A stretch of 54,880 nt of DNA from Theodoxus fluviatilis. Lineage: Eukaryota; Mollusca; Gastropoda; Cycloneritida; Neritidae. Each line of letters opens with the position of its first letter. Positions within the stretch are counted from its first letter, which is position 1. Below, in pieces: positions 23,178 to 35,508 of the stretch. The notes under the pieces were generated by a model. The model was given only the letters and a program-made list of their open reading frames with translations. It was not told the DNA's origin and made no database searches. The DNA lies in assembly GCA_034096865.1 (NCBI GenBank), contig JAWQFJ010001819.1, positions 1 to 54,880 on the forward strand, in the 5' to 3' direction. Both the position numbers and the translations under genes were made by a program.

Positions 23178-24485
23178 CTGGCACAGGGTATAAGCACAAA
23201 CTGTCTGCTATTTCGAAGTACTCAAACAAAATGTTCAAGCCATAACTGGACGGGCACTTCTCAACAAGACTGAAAAACAATCCACTGCAGTGTCGAGTAC
23301 ACAGCTAGAAACACAAAGCAAGTGACTAAAGAATGGCAGATGAAGAGGGTTTAGTTGTAGCACAACCAGTGTAGAGTGACCAATGATGACAGTCTCTAGA
23401 AACCAAAAAAGAAAAGTCCCCACCAAGCTGCTCAACAGCATTCTCGCTCCTATATGTCTCTTCTGAAGTTTAAGCATAAGGCATAAAACCCTCTGAACTT
23501 GGACATAATCGTGTCAGAGCTGATCCACAATCTCATTGCCCACTCTCCAGCAATGTAAATGTGATGACCAGAATATTCTGTCAGGTAAAGCTGGGATCAT
23601 TGATTCAAACAACATTCAGAGTGTGTGCCAAAAAACATTGCTCCACCAGGATTTCAGAGACTGACTCAGCCGGCTACACAGCCACTGCCCCCTTATTCTT
23701 TTTTTTGGGACACCCACGTAAACAAGTCAGGCCATCAAAATGAACAACTTTGACCACATCAGAGAATGTCATAGTCATGCAGTCACAAGATCCGATCTAC
23801 AAACCACATGACTTGGCAAGAGGCATGTTCTACTCAGCAACGGTTGTTATTTGTGCAAGTTCTATGTCCAGGCCGAGGGTAAGCTTGTCAGGTGTGGACT
23901 CGACTTGTCTTGGTGCCACTGCTTCAAGTGTAATGAAGCAACAGTTTTATCACAGACCCAGTCACCTTGGAGAGGTAAAGACAGCCAAAGTGCTAGATCA
24001 CTCCTGGTACCAAGACTATTTGAATGTTAAATGATTAAGCGATACTATGTCATCCGCGCTCCTGTCCATTGGTCAGCATGCATGCCGCAGCCTGTCATGC
24101 CGTGCCTGCCTAGTCTTTAGACCTGACTTTCAGCATTACTACTGATACTCAAGCCATAATACAGCATTATCTGCCAGGTATAAGAAAGGGTATATTGCAA
24201 GGAGGCAAAAGCCATTACTAATGTGACATCAAGTCCACACGAACTGTCACAATACCTAGATTCAGCAGAAGCTAAAAACTATCCCACATGGTGATGTTCA
24301 CCAAATGGGAAATTTTCCTCAATGTGTTAACTATATACTAACACCTCAAGTTAGTTAATTAGTAAACATTTTAGTAAAGTCTTCAATACACAAATGATGC
24401 TGGGGGGGGGGGGGTGACATCCCTCTCCGCTTCTACCCAACGATCGGTGTCAGATCATATTCACATTCCGGTCAGTCAGATCAGA
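23178..24485. other. No recognised gene
   Basis: Unique sequence with short frames only. A run of 13-14 G lies at 24402-24414, shortly before the integrase-like pseudogene. Confidence 0.45.
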
Positions 24486-25380
24486 ATGGAGCAAACAGAG
24501 CAGCAGCCCACTGACCATGAAAGTTTGTTCAAAAGAGAATTATACAATTTATTTGAGAAGAACAACAGACTCTTCATAACAAAGGATGCGCACTTTCAAA
24601 CAATACAGGATCTGAAGACAGGTTCCAAGTCTCGCAAGGGATAACACTACCTTCTGAACAAGTAAGTGATTTTATTCTGGTTGGCAGGACTTGTTACATG
24701 TAGTTATACGTATCTTCCCCCCCCCCCCCCCCCTTTAAAAAATAAATATAACATCTTTATTGCCAATCATAGGGAAATGCGAAGTTGCTCCAGCCGCTAT
24801 TTAAAAAATAATAATTTAGACAGCTACTGAACAATTAGCAATCACCAATCATGTTTGTTATTGCAGGTATGAAGTCCTGCAGTGTGGTGACACCGAGAGG
24901 CTATTCAAAAGACGCAAAACCCCTGATGAGCGACCATTGTACTACGTCTCTATCGAGGACACATATGACGCCGTCAAGAGAGCCCACATTGCCAGTGGCC
25001 ACGGTGGACGCGACAGAATGACAAAACATCTTGCTGACAAATACGCCAACATCACCATGGATGCCATTAAACTGTTCAAGTCTTTCTGTGCAGTATGCCA
25101 GGAAAACATCAAGCGCCCAGTTGCCAAAGGAGTTGTCGTTCGACCCATTCTCAGCAGTGACTTTAACTCGAGAAGTCAGATTGACCTCTTGGACATGCAG
25201 TCCAAAGCTTGTGGTTCCTACAAATGGATAATGGTCTATCAGTGCCACTTGACCAAATTCGTCGTTATCCACCCCATCACTACTAAAAGCTATGGAAGTC
25301 GCGTTTCAGCTTCTGGATATCTTCCTTCTTTTGGTGCCCCTGCCATACTGCAAAGTGACAATGGGTCGGAGTTCACTGCT
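24486..25380 (+). pseudogene. KRBA2/SCAND3-like integrase gene, decayed, two exons
   Basis: Exon 1 (24486-24661) contains LFKRELYNLFEKNNRLFIT and ends at a GTAAGT donor. Exon 2 (24867 on) resumes in phase. It carries an HHCC zinc-binding motif (His at 24984 and 25000, Cys at 25087 and 25096), then the integrase core with Asp at 25183 (QIDLLDMQS) and Asp at 25357 (QSDNGSEFT). This order matches the retroviral-type integrase fold of KRBA2/SCAND3-like proteins. Damage: a TAA at 24642 before the donor, and a 2-base plus a 1-base deletion (about 25287-25333) that scramble about 16 residues and then restore frame. Sequence after 25380 loses the family, so the last catalytic Glu is missing. It cannot make an active integrase. 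Confidence 0.8.
24662..24866 (+). other. Intron of the integrase-like pseudogene
   Basis: GTAAGT at 24662 and TTATTGCAG ending at 24866 join the codon for Lys between LLN and YEV, matching the continuous family sequence. The intron is 205 bp and contains a C-run at 24717-24733. Confidence 0.75.
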
Positions 25381-26089
25381 GGCGGAGGGGGGGGGTGGTT
25401 GCGCGGGTTCGGAAGTCATGTGACGCTGTATATTAGAGAAGAGGACCATAACCCATCATAAACAAACATCACTTGGTTTTCTTTTGCTCTTTAGAACATC
25501 CAGGCCAATCTTGATTCTATGCTAGCCTCCTACCGCTTTACCAATCATGTCAGTTGGTCCAAGAATTACAATAGCTAAAAGAAGAGATGCCTGCCGATTC
25601 TCATTGTATGCGGAGTCAGCATAAAGTGTGTATTCTTTACAACAGGGGACATCCGCCCGTATATCATTGACACCTGTATGCTACAGCAGTCGGCCGATCA
25701 TGTCGACAACAGACTTCATTTGTATAATCTTGACTTAAAGGCAGTGCTTGTAGCGACAGCATACAAGCGACATCTCTACCCATGTCCTAGCGATCATCCC
25801 ACGCTATTTCCTATGTTATCAGCAGAGCCACACACTGTACAGTTCTCACACTCCCTCTCCCTAAACTACCCACAGTCCAGGGGCCTTCTTTTTTTATTTT
25901 GTTTTTTTTTTTTCTTTTTTTTTTTGTTTTTTTGATCCCACCCCACCCCCCACCCCCCCCGCACCCCTGTTTTTGTTTGTTTCAATTTTTTGACTTATTG
26001 ATTTATTTTCCCCCCAAGGACTGAAAAAAGGAGCCACAACTTTATGTTTTTTTTTTTTCGCCTAATCGCTGGCGGCAGCAAGGATCACA
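25381..26089. other. No gene; homopolymer-rich sequence
   Basis: After a G-run at 25386-25395 the sequence holds no family match. T-runs and C-runs dominate 25888-26060, just before the 52-bp array. Confidence 0.6.
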
Positions 26090-27337
26090 CACTAGTGCAG
26101 CTCCACACTCCCTGTCTGTACCCATATTGCATGGAGCAGCAAAGATCCAACACCCTAGTGCAGACTACACTCCCGTTCCTGCACCAATGCTGGACAGCAA
26201 GATCCACGACACTAGTGCAAGACTACACTACTCCCTCTGCCCTCAATGCTGGGCAGCAAGATCCACACACTAGTGCAGACTACCCTCTCCCTCTGCCCAA
26301 TGCTGGGCAGCAAGATCCACACACTAGTGCAGACTACACTCCCTCTGCCCAATGCTGGGCAGCAAGAATCCACACCACTAGTGCAGGACTACCACTCCCT
26401 CTGCTCCAAATGCTGGGCAGCAAGATTCCACACACTAGTGCAGGACTACACTCCCTCTGCCTCAATGCTGGGCAGCAAGATCCACACACTAGTGCAGACT
26501 ACACTCCCCTCTGCCCAATGCTGGCAGCAAGATCCACACACTAGTGCTGGCTACACTCCCTCCCCTCTGCCCAATGCTGGGCAGCAAGATCCACACACTA
26601 GTGCAGACTACACTTTCTCTGTCCAATGCTGGGCAGCAAGATCCACACACTAGTGCAGACCTACCACTCCCTCTGCCCAATGCTGGGCAGCAAGATCCAC
26701 ACACTAGGCATCACCCTCCAATGCTGGGCAGCAAGCATCCACACACTAGTGCAGACTACACTCCTCTCTGCCCAATGCTGGCAGCAAGATCCCCACACAA
26801 CTAACCTACGCTCTGCAGCTATATACCACTAGCACCTTCACTCCCTGCTGCCCAATGCTGGGCAGCAAGATCCACACACTAGTGCTAAGGACTACGACTC
26901 CCCTCTGCCCAATGCTGGCAGCAAGATCCAACACACTAGTGCAGACTACACTCCCTCTGCCCATGCTGGGCAGCAAGATCCAACACTAGTGCAGACTACA
27001 CTTCCCTCTGCCCAATGCTGGCAGCAGATCCACACACTAGTGCAGACTACACTCCCTCTGCCCAATGCTGGGCAGCAAGATCCACACACTAGTGCAGACT
27101 ACACTCCCTCTGCCCAATGCTGGGCAGCAAGATCCACACACTAGTGCAGACTACACTCCCTCTGCCCAATGCTGGGCAGCAAGATCCACACACTAGTGCA
27201 GGCTACACTCCCTCTGCCCAATGCTGGGCAGCAAGATCCACACACTAGTGCAGACTACACTCCCTCTGCCCAATGCTGGGCAGCAAGATCCACACACTAG
27301 AGCAGACTACACTCCCTCTGCCCAATGCTGGGCAGCT
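26090..27337. repeat. 52-bp tandem array, about 24 copies, noisy
   Basis: The unit contains CTGCCCAATGCTGGGCAG, a perfect 7-bp stem with a 4-base loop, followed by CAAGATCCACACACTAGTGC. Spacing is exactly 52 bp at 27000-27330. Between 26090 and 26990 copies differ by many single-base insertions and deletions at homopolymers, which may be sequencing error. The array ends beside an N gap. Confidence 0.92.
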
Positions 27338-27358
27338 GGAAAAAATAAGATCCTCCCA

Positions 27359-27380
27359 NNNNNNNNNNNNNNNNNNNNNN
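27359..27380. other. Assembly gap (22 N)
   Basis: A run of undetermined bases. True length is unknown, so the array before it may be longer than shown. Confidence 0.98.
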
Positions 27381-27436
27381 AAGCAGTGAATGGGATAGGC
27401 CGACTTGACTTGGCCTATTTCGCTCGCACGCAAAAG

Positions 27437-27507
27437 AAAGTGTGTTTGTGTGCCTGTGAGTGTGTGTTTGTGTGTGTAAGTGTGCCAGTGTGTGTGTGTT
27501 TGTAAGA
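27437..27507. repeat. TG-rich low-complexity tract
   Basis: Degenerate TGTGTTTG and TGTGTGAG repeats. No coding signal. Confidence 0.8.
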
Positions 27508-27671
27508 GAAAGGCACACTAATTAAAGGCGAGGTGATATTGTCAGAAACTGAACTTGCTTGCAGCCTGTCTCCTCAGATTGAAAAAAGTCATTAGTTGAC
27601 CAATTAATTTTAAAAAGTGAGCAGCTGGCTCATTAGGGGTGAGCTGGCAGCCCTAATTACTATACTACTAT

Positions 27672-29567
27672 GAACTGTGTGCGAGACTGAACAAGTGACT
27701 GTGTAACAACAGAGCGTGTAGTACGCGCCGAACCTTCATGTCGGGGCAATGAACTGTGTGCGAGACTGAACAAGTGACTGTGTAACAACAGAGCGTGTAG
27801 TACGCGCCGAACCTTCATGTCGGGGCAATGAAGTGTGTGCGAGACTGAACAAGTGATTGTGTAACAACAGAGCGTGTAGTACGCGCCGAACCTTCATGTC
27901 GGGGCAATGAACTGTGTGCGAGACTGAACAAGTGATTGTGTAACAACAGAGCGTGTAGTACGCGCCGAACCTTCATGTCGGGGCAATGAAGTGTGTGCGA
28001 GACTGAACAAGTGATTGTGTAACAACAGAGCGTGTAGTACGCGCCGAACCTTCATGTCGGGGCAATGAAGTGTGTGCGAGACTGAACAAGTGACTGTGTA
28101 ACAACAGAGCGTGTAGTACGCTCCGAACCTTCATGTCGGGGCAATGAACTGTGTGCGAGACTGAACAAGTGACTGTGTAACAACAGAGCGTGTAGTACGC
28201 TCCGAACCTTCATGTCGGGGCAATGAACTGTGTGCGAGACTGAACAAGTGATTGTGTAACAACAGAGCGTGTAGTACGCTCCGAACCTTCATGTCGGGGC
28301 AATGAACTGTGTGCGAGACTGAACAAGTGATTGTGTAACAACAGAGCGTGTAGTACGCTCCGAACCTTCATGTCGGGGCAATGAACTGTGTGCGAGACTG
28401 AACAAGTGACTGTGTAACAACAGAGCGTGTAGTACGCTCCGAACCTTCATGTCGGGGCAATGAACTGTGTGCGAGACTGAACAAGTGACTGTGTAACAAC
28501 AGAGCGTGTAGTACGCTCCGAACCTTCATGTCGGGGCAATGAACTGTGTGCGAGACTGAACAAGTGATTGTGTAACAACAGAGCGTGTAGTACGCGCCGA
28601 ACCTTCATGTCGGGGCAATGAAGTGTGTGCGAGACTGAACAAGTGATTGTGTAACAACAGAGCGTGTAGTACGCGCCGAACCTTCATGTCGGGGCAATGA
28701 ACTGTGTGCGAGACTGAACAAGTGACTGTGTAACAACAGAGCGTGTAGTACGCGCCGAACCTTCATGTCGGGGCAATGAACTGTGTGCGAGACTGAACAA
28801 GTGATTGTGTAACAACAGAGCGTGTAGTACGCGCCGAACCTTCATGTCGGGGCAATGAAGTGTGTGCGAGACTGAACAAGTGATTGTGTAACAACAGAGC
28901 GTGTAGTACGCGCCGAACCTTCATGTCGGGGCAATGAAGTGTGTGCGAGACTGAACAAGTGATTGTGTAACAACAGAGCGTGTAGTACGCGCCGAACCTT
29001 CATGTCGGGGCAATGAAGTGTGTGCGAGACTGAACAAGTGATTGTGTAACAACAGAGCGTGTAGTACGCGCCGAACCTTCATGTCGGGGCAATGAAGTGT
29101 GTGCGAGACTGAACAAGTGATTGTGTAACAACAGAGCGTGTAGTACGCGCCGAACCTTCATGTCGGGGCAATGAACTCTGTGCGAGACTGAACAAGTGAC
29201 TGTGTAACAACAGAGCGTGTAGTACGCGCCGAACCTTCATGTCGGGGCAATGAACTGTGTGCGAGACTGAACAAGTGACTGTGTAACAACAGAGCGTGTA
29301 GTACGCGCCGAACCTTCATGTCGGGGCAATGAACTGTGTGCGAGACTGAACAAGTGATTGTGTAACAACAGAGCGTGTAGTACGCGCCGAACCTTCATGT
29401 CGGGGCAATGAACTCTGTGCGAGACTGAACAAGTGACTGTGTAACAACAGAGCGTGTAGTACGCTCCGAACCTTCATGTCGGGGCAATGAACTCTGTGCG
29501 AGACTGAACAAGTGACTGTGTAACAACAGAGCGTGTAGTACGCGCCGAACCTTCATGTCGGGGCAAT
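27672..29567. repeat. 79-bp tandem array, exactly 24 copies
   Basis: The unit begins GAACTGTGTGCGAGACTG and ends CATGTCGGGGCAAT. Start points fall every 79 bp from 27672 to 29568 without one length change. Only four positions vary in the readable copies (AAC/AAG, CTG/CTC, GAC/GAT, CGCG/CGCT). Variants form runs: copies 6-11 all have the CGCT form and copies 16-19 are identical. A partial 25th unit follows. No frame is conserved since 79 is not a multiple of three. Confidence 0.97.
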
Positions 29568-29747
29568 GAACTGTGTGCGCATTGTTTGCAGGATCTTTAT
29601 GACGTTAAGTGAGGGTGAAGTGGATGTGCAGCATTTCCACTAATTAATGGATTTTTAAAATACTTCATTCCCTAATGTACATATACATGCATTTATATCT
29701 ACCTCTTTTTGTTCTTCACCCCTTCCCCACCCTTCCCAGTATCTTTC

Positions 29748-29749
<2 letters not shown>

Positions 29750-29803
<54 letters not shown>

Positions 29804-29808
29804 TCTCT
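29750..29808. repeat. (CT)n microsatellite
   Basis: Almost pure CT run with a single CC break near its end. Confidence 0.95.
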
Positions 29809-30878
29809 GTGCTAAAGTGGTGTGTGTTTTAGATTACCTTGTTGCTCCTGTTGCTCCAATCTTTGTTCTGATGTCGTTTGTATCTGCCTCACTCTTTATC
29901 ACACTGAATCACGAACTCTATTCCCGATTAGTTTATTTTTCGGAAAACTCTCATATTGATCCATTGATAACACATAGTTCTGGTCCCCATACTCGTTACC
30001 AATTTCCCTCTCCAGTCTTTCCCATTCTGCTTGGTGAATTTGGTACTGAATCAACGTCTCATTTTTGCCAATCAGTTACGGAAGTTAGTGACATATCATG
30101 TCACTTTTAAATATTCGAGATAGAGATTTATTAATTTTTTGTTGTATTCTTTATATTAAAAATCTGGTGATATTCAGCAGCCTCTATTTTCCCAAAAACA
30201 CGAAAAGGATTTGAAACAATGTGGTGGTACTCTGCTCCCAGTGCCAGATGAAGCATGGTGGTAGCACGGGTGTGGTGTGACATGCCTCGGGCAGGCAGGG
30301 AGTACAGAGACGAGCATTCTAGTAAACTAGAGATTTCGCCTACCGGCAAAGTACTGACTCTGGTTCACAGAATGGGAGACGGTGTGCTTGTCTCTCTCCC
30401 TTCACTCCCTTCAAGGGGTCAGCAGACAAGAAAGGCGTGGTATCACATTTCTCTGTCTGTATTCTTAGCAACAGTGCAGTACATGGCCACCGCCTGCTGG
30501 GCTGACCTCTCCGTTGCCCCTCTGTGGCCTCTGCACTGCTCTGGCTTCATATAGCCACTATGTGGGCCTCCAGCGAGAGCAGACGAAATTTTTAACTCAA
30601 AATTTGGACCTGTGGTTCCCAGTGAAAGCAAATTGTGCTATCGCAACAGCTTCTAACAACTATTTGAGGCTTAAATTAACAGTCCCATATGACAAACTTC
30701 ACTCCGTCGGAAAGTGCGTTAGTCAAAGCACACTCTGCACCAATGAATGAATTCCAAAAGTGAATCGTATACAAATGAATGGCAAGTGAAGTATTAATGG
30801 GGGATGTGACGTGCGTGGATATTTTCGCCCACAGTAACATCATTTCCAGCGCCCTGCAACCGTCATCTGCAGCAGAGG
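29809..30878. other. No recognised gene; short dispersed motif at 30308-30346
   Basis: Unique sequence. At 30308-30346 the phrase CTAGAGATTTCGCCTACCGG recurs, inverted and slightly changed, at 49577-49622, suggesting a shared dispersed element. Confidence 0.45.
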
Positions 30879-31140
30879 CAGCGGAAGGGGCGAAGAGGAC
30901 GAAATACCGCATCCTGGCCGAACGACACACCACTTCGAGCCCCTCGCCTTCCAGACCACCGGAGTCTTTGGTCCTTCAACACTCAAGACCATCGAGGAAA
31001 TTGGACGAAGATTGAAGGGGGAGTCGGGCGAGCCACGGGAGACCATGTGGCTTAAACAGCGAATCGGGATGATTATCCTCCGAGGCAATGCCTTCTGTGT
31101 CCTTGCCTCGTCCAGGTCGCGAGATGACTGCAGAGAGTGA
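30879..31140 (+). pseudogene. Reverse-transcriptase-associated C-terminal fragment
   Basis: From 30931 to a TGA at 31138 the frame reads HFEPLAFQTTGVFGPSTLK, then IEEIGRRLKGESGEPRETMW and QRIGMIILRGNAFCVLA. This resembles the segment ending many invertebrate RT-containing ORFs (FEPVAxETxGxxG ... IGRR ... LxQRIxxAxQRGNA), recognised from memory of the pattern. The part upstream (30879-30925, AKRTKYRILAER) lies in another frame, so a small indel occurred near 30928. Nothing of the polymerase core is visible. The element class is not certain. Confidence 0.55.
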
Positions 31141-31845
31141 CTGCGGGTTCCACAGGCCTAGGGCCAATGACCACCGCACTTTTCACAGTGTAACTGCTTC
31201 ACATTGTTCGTGCTTATTTAATCGGTCTTCTACAGCACGATGGCTGCCCTTGCGCCAATTAAAGCAGGTACTTATTCATCGTTTTCTTTTAATATTACCG
31301 TTTACAACTCACGGAGTGCAGGTTGCCATATATGGGATGATTGATAAAGATAAACACTAGGTTTATATTCAGTATTACAAACAGTACATGGTACATTAAA
31401 TGAATAATTTGTACAATTCGATGTGCTATCATGCACGCAAAGGCTGTGAGGTAATAGATGTCAGATGAGGAAGTGGGTCCACGTGAACATCATATATATC
31501 TAAGGCAGCAACAGAGTGTGAGAGAAACACGCTTTCTCACGTATCTCTGCAGTTACAATACACTCACTCAAGTATGGGAACAGATGAGAGACAGCACTTT
31601 GAACTGCAGTGGTCTGGACAAGTCTATATCCTATTCTCACCCTCTTACACATGCATTTGAATTTAAACGGTCATTGACACAAAGAGCACCTTGTGAGAAA
31701 TGTAGTTTCATTATCGTCATTGAGCCGTCAGCTGCACGTTGTTGTTTCACGCCTATCGATCGCTCTCCATTCTAAACCCCGCTGGGTTGGGGATGAGAAT
31801 AGACCCGGCACGTCTTCCTATATGCGCAGTTCTTTAAAGGCTTGT
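31141..31845. other. No recognised gene; retroelement-like phrase near 31773
   Basis: Mostly unique sequence. At 31776-31812 AACCCCGCTGGGTTGGGG and nearby AGAATAGACCC resemble the start of the retroelement ends at 41530 and 42519. Confidence 0.4.
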
Positions 31846-31996
31846 TTTGATTGAGCAATGCATAGACGTGTACTTCGCCGGAGTAGCAATCTTATTCATC
31901 CAATCAGGACCCAGAGCGAGACCGAGGATGTGTCCTGATTGGTTATAAAAGATTGCTATGACGACAAAGTAGGAGTGAGCGTTGCTCAAATAAAAA
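31846..31996. mobile_element. Small foldback MITE
   Basis: The two halves are imperfect inverse complements: TTGATTGAGCAATGC against GCGTTGCTCAAATAA at the ends, and AGTAGCAATCTTATTCATCC against its partner with AAAAGATTGCTA inside. The centre holds CCAATCAGGAC and GTCCTGATTGG. About 150 bp, no coding capacity. No target duplication identified. Confidence 0.65.
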
Positions 31997-32047
31997 CCGC
32001 TGGCGCTGAACCTCCAGGTTTTGGCATATAAAAAAACCAATAAAGCA

Positions 32048-32797
<750 letters not shown>

Positions 32798-32844
32798 GAT
32801 CTTTAGTGGGGCGACTCAGCAGGGAAATGAAGACACCACTTGCC

Positions 32845-33124
32845 TTACCCTGACCAGCTCTGGCGACTTTCGTGGTCAGCAGTCTTACCCTGACCAGCTC
32901 TGGCGACTTTCGTGGTCAGCAGTCTTACCCTGACCAGCTCTGGCGACTTTCGTGGTCAGCAGCCTTACCCTGACCAGCTCTGGCGACTTTCGTGGTCAGC
33001 AGTCTTACCCTGACCAGCTCTGGCGACTTTCCTGGTCAGCAGTCTTACCCTGACCAGCTCTGGCGACTTTCGTGGTCAGCAGTCTTACCCTGACCAGCTC
33101 TGGCGACTTTCGTGGTCAGCAGAC
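32845..33124. repeat. 40-bp tandem array, 7 copies
   Basis: Seven exact 40-bp steps. The unit contains CTGACCA and TGGTCAG, a 7-bp inverted pair around CTCTGGCGACTTTCG. Only three variable positions. An eighth copy is cut after 8-9 bp. Confidence 0.96.
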
Positions 33125-33898
33125 TTACCCTGTCTGCAAAAGCTGAGAGATCGTAACACTTCTTTTTCTTCACCTCCTCACTCTGAGGTTATCGTATCAT
33201 TGCGATTTGGCCGACACAAACAACAGAAGCATTGATGTTCGTTTCATTAGCGATTATCGCAATTATTAAATTCGTTAGTAACCCTTGTTTAAGTGCACGT
33301 GAGAGTGGAGGTTGTAAACTGAGGTGCTTTGTTTTTGTTTGTTTGTTAGTTTGCTTGTTTGGGATAGGGGTGTAATTTATATTACTGAGCATGTTAACCT
33401 TGTTCGAGGCATAGCTACAGTTGAATCTGCATGATACATTGTTAGTAATGGGTTAAAGACACCCTAAGTATCATGCTTTCACACAGTACCAGATCGACTG
33501 TTAGATTCAGTTTTATACGTGTGTGTCACTATCAAGATTTGTATGCGACATCTGCGCTCTCTGCCTAATATGTACATTTGATATCAGCGATTCCTTTTAT
33601 CAACACGGATCTTGTAGCAACAGTTCTGGTCCCCCAGCCTTATGGCATACCTTTCAAAAATCAGGAAAACAGATGCCAGTAAACATTGCATTGTTCGACC
33701 TTTGCTCCCCCATCCTTTTGTTTACTTTACTCTTGGATTCCAGTCAAAAGCATGCAATCAGGTACACTACATAAACACAAAACCAAGCGGTGAAATATTA
33801 ATTTCAACAAAATTAGGATAATTATCGGGGTTTTTTTATGCGTGCTTTAGACTGAATTAGACGCATAGCTTTAGATGGATGTACACTAGTAAATTCGT
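33125..33898. other. No recognised gene
   Basis: AT-rich unique sequence without convincing frames. Confidence 0.5.
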
Positions 33899-34775
33899 AA
33901 TGAGCGACTTTTTTGAAAATTATCTCCCTTGCCGCCGCTTGGCGGCGCGTCGGCTCTAAGGGGCTTGGTTGGTACACAGGACAAGTTCTTTCGCGTAGAT
34001 TAGACCTGAGTGTTCGAGGTTTTTTAATTGTTTTCTTGCTGTCGCTTTCAAATCTGTTCACAGTACTAGGCTGGCTGGTTTACTTAGATGTGATTTTTTT
34101 TAATGCGTGCTAGCTGATATTAGGTTTAGAGCTTGAATTTTCAATGATATTACGCTTACAACTCCAGTGTTCGAACCAATGAAAACCACGGAAAGAGATG
34201 GCCGTTTCGTTCCTTGCATCTCATTGGCCAGCTTGTCATGAGGTCAGCCTGATCACGCGCTGACCTCATGACAGTTGTAAGCGGAAAAAGCGAGTTGTAA
34301 GCGTAGATGTGATTTTTTTAATGCGTGCTAACTGATATTAGGTTTAAAGCTTGAATTTTTAATGATATTACGCTTACAACTCGCTTTTTCCGCTTACAAC
34401 TGTCATGAGGTCAGCGCGTGATCAGGCTGACCTCATGACAAGCTGGCCAATGAGATGCAAGGAACGAAACGGCCATCTCTTTCCGTGGTTTTCATTGGTT
34501 CGAACACTGGAGTTGTAAGCGTAATATCATTGAAAATTCAAGCTCTAAACCTAATATCAGCTAGCACGCATTAAAAAAAATCACATCTAAGTAAACCAGC
34601 CAGCCTAGTACTGTGAACAGATTTGAAAGCGACAGCAAGAAAACAATTAAAAAACCTCGAACACTCAGGTCTAATCTACGCGAAAGAACTTGTCCTGTGT
34701 ACCAACCAAGCCCCTTAGAGCCGACGCGCCGCCAAGCGGCGGCAAGGGAGATAATTTTCAAAAAAGTCGCTCATT
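33899..34775. repeat. Large inverted repeat, 405-bp arms, 67-bp spacer
   Basis: Arms 33899-34303 and 34371-34775 appear to be perfect inverse complements of equal length. The spacer (34304-34370) is a diverged copy of a stretch inside the arms (about 34084-34150). Inside each arm is a second palindrome, GTCATGAGGTCAG against CTGACCTCATGAC, near 34238-34273. Each end carries TTATCTCCCTTGCCGCC. This is either a very young foldback element or an assembly artefact. The mirrored short frames have no motif. Confidence 0.9.
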
Positions 34776-35342
34776 GTCACTTTGACAAGAAGTCGACACG
34801 TTCTGCTCGCGTTTCAAACAATGATCAAACGATTTTTTAAAAATACATTAGATGATTAAAGGAAGACTACTTATCAGATTGCCGTTCACTTCAACCCAAA
34901 ACTTAATCCCTTCAAGTTATGTTTGATTTTTTTCCATTTTTAAAAAACTTCTTTAGTTGTCAATAACAACCACACACACAAAAAGGGGAGAGGGAAGGGA
35001 CGGAGGGAGGCATCACGATAAGGAAGCAACCTTTTCAATGATGTCTCTTTGATTCCTCGCTGAAAAATCGAAATGCATTAAGTTGACATCCGTCAGGTCG
35101 ATCTGGGATGGAATCTCTTGAATGCCACCCTTGTCTCCCATGACTCACAGCCTCCATTAGCTTTCACACCGTTCGTGTTTAGTTTGCAAACTGACTGTCC
35201 GGCAACGGCGCCATCTTAGGTGGGCAGAAAGTGTTGCCTTACCAAAGACAACACCACTCGTTGTTCCTGTCACCATGGCAACCAGATTGCACAGTTCATG
35301 ACAGTATATTAACTCATAGTCTAGGTGGAGAGCGAGATGAAA

Positions 35343-35345
<3 letters not shown>
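34776..35345. other. No recognised gene
   Basis: AT-rich unique sequence with a purine-rich patch near 34984-35010. Confidence 0.5.
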
Positions 35346-35391
<46 letters not shown>

Positions 35392-35401
35392 AGAGACAGG
35401 A

Positions 35402-35442
<41 letters not shown>

Positions 35443-35508
35443 GGAGGAAAAGTGAAAGCAATACAAGACAAGACAAGAGAAGACAAGACTAGACAAGACG
35501 AGACAAAT
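35346..35508. repeat. (GA)n and (AGACA)n microsatellites
   Basis: Two GA runs (35346-35390 and 35402-35442) and then AGACA-type pentamers to 35508. Confidence 0.93.

Noticed and set aside
33913..34761. Matching 66- and 75-79-codon frames on opposite strands
   Set aside because: They are mirror images produced by the perfect inverted repeat, with no family motif.
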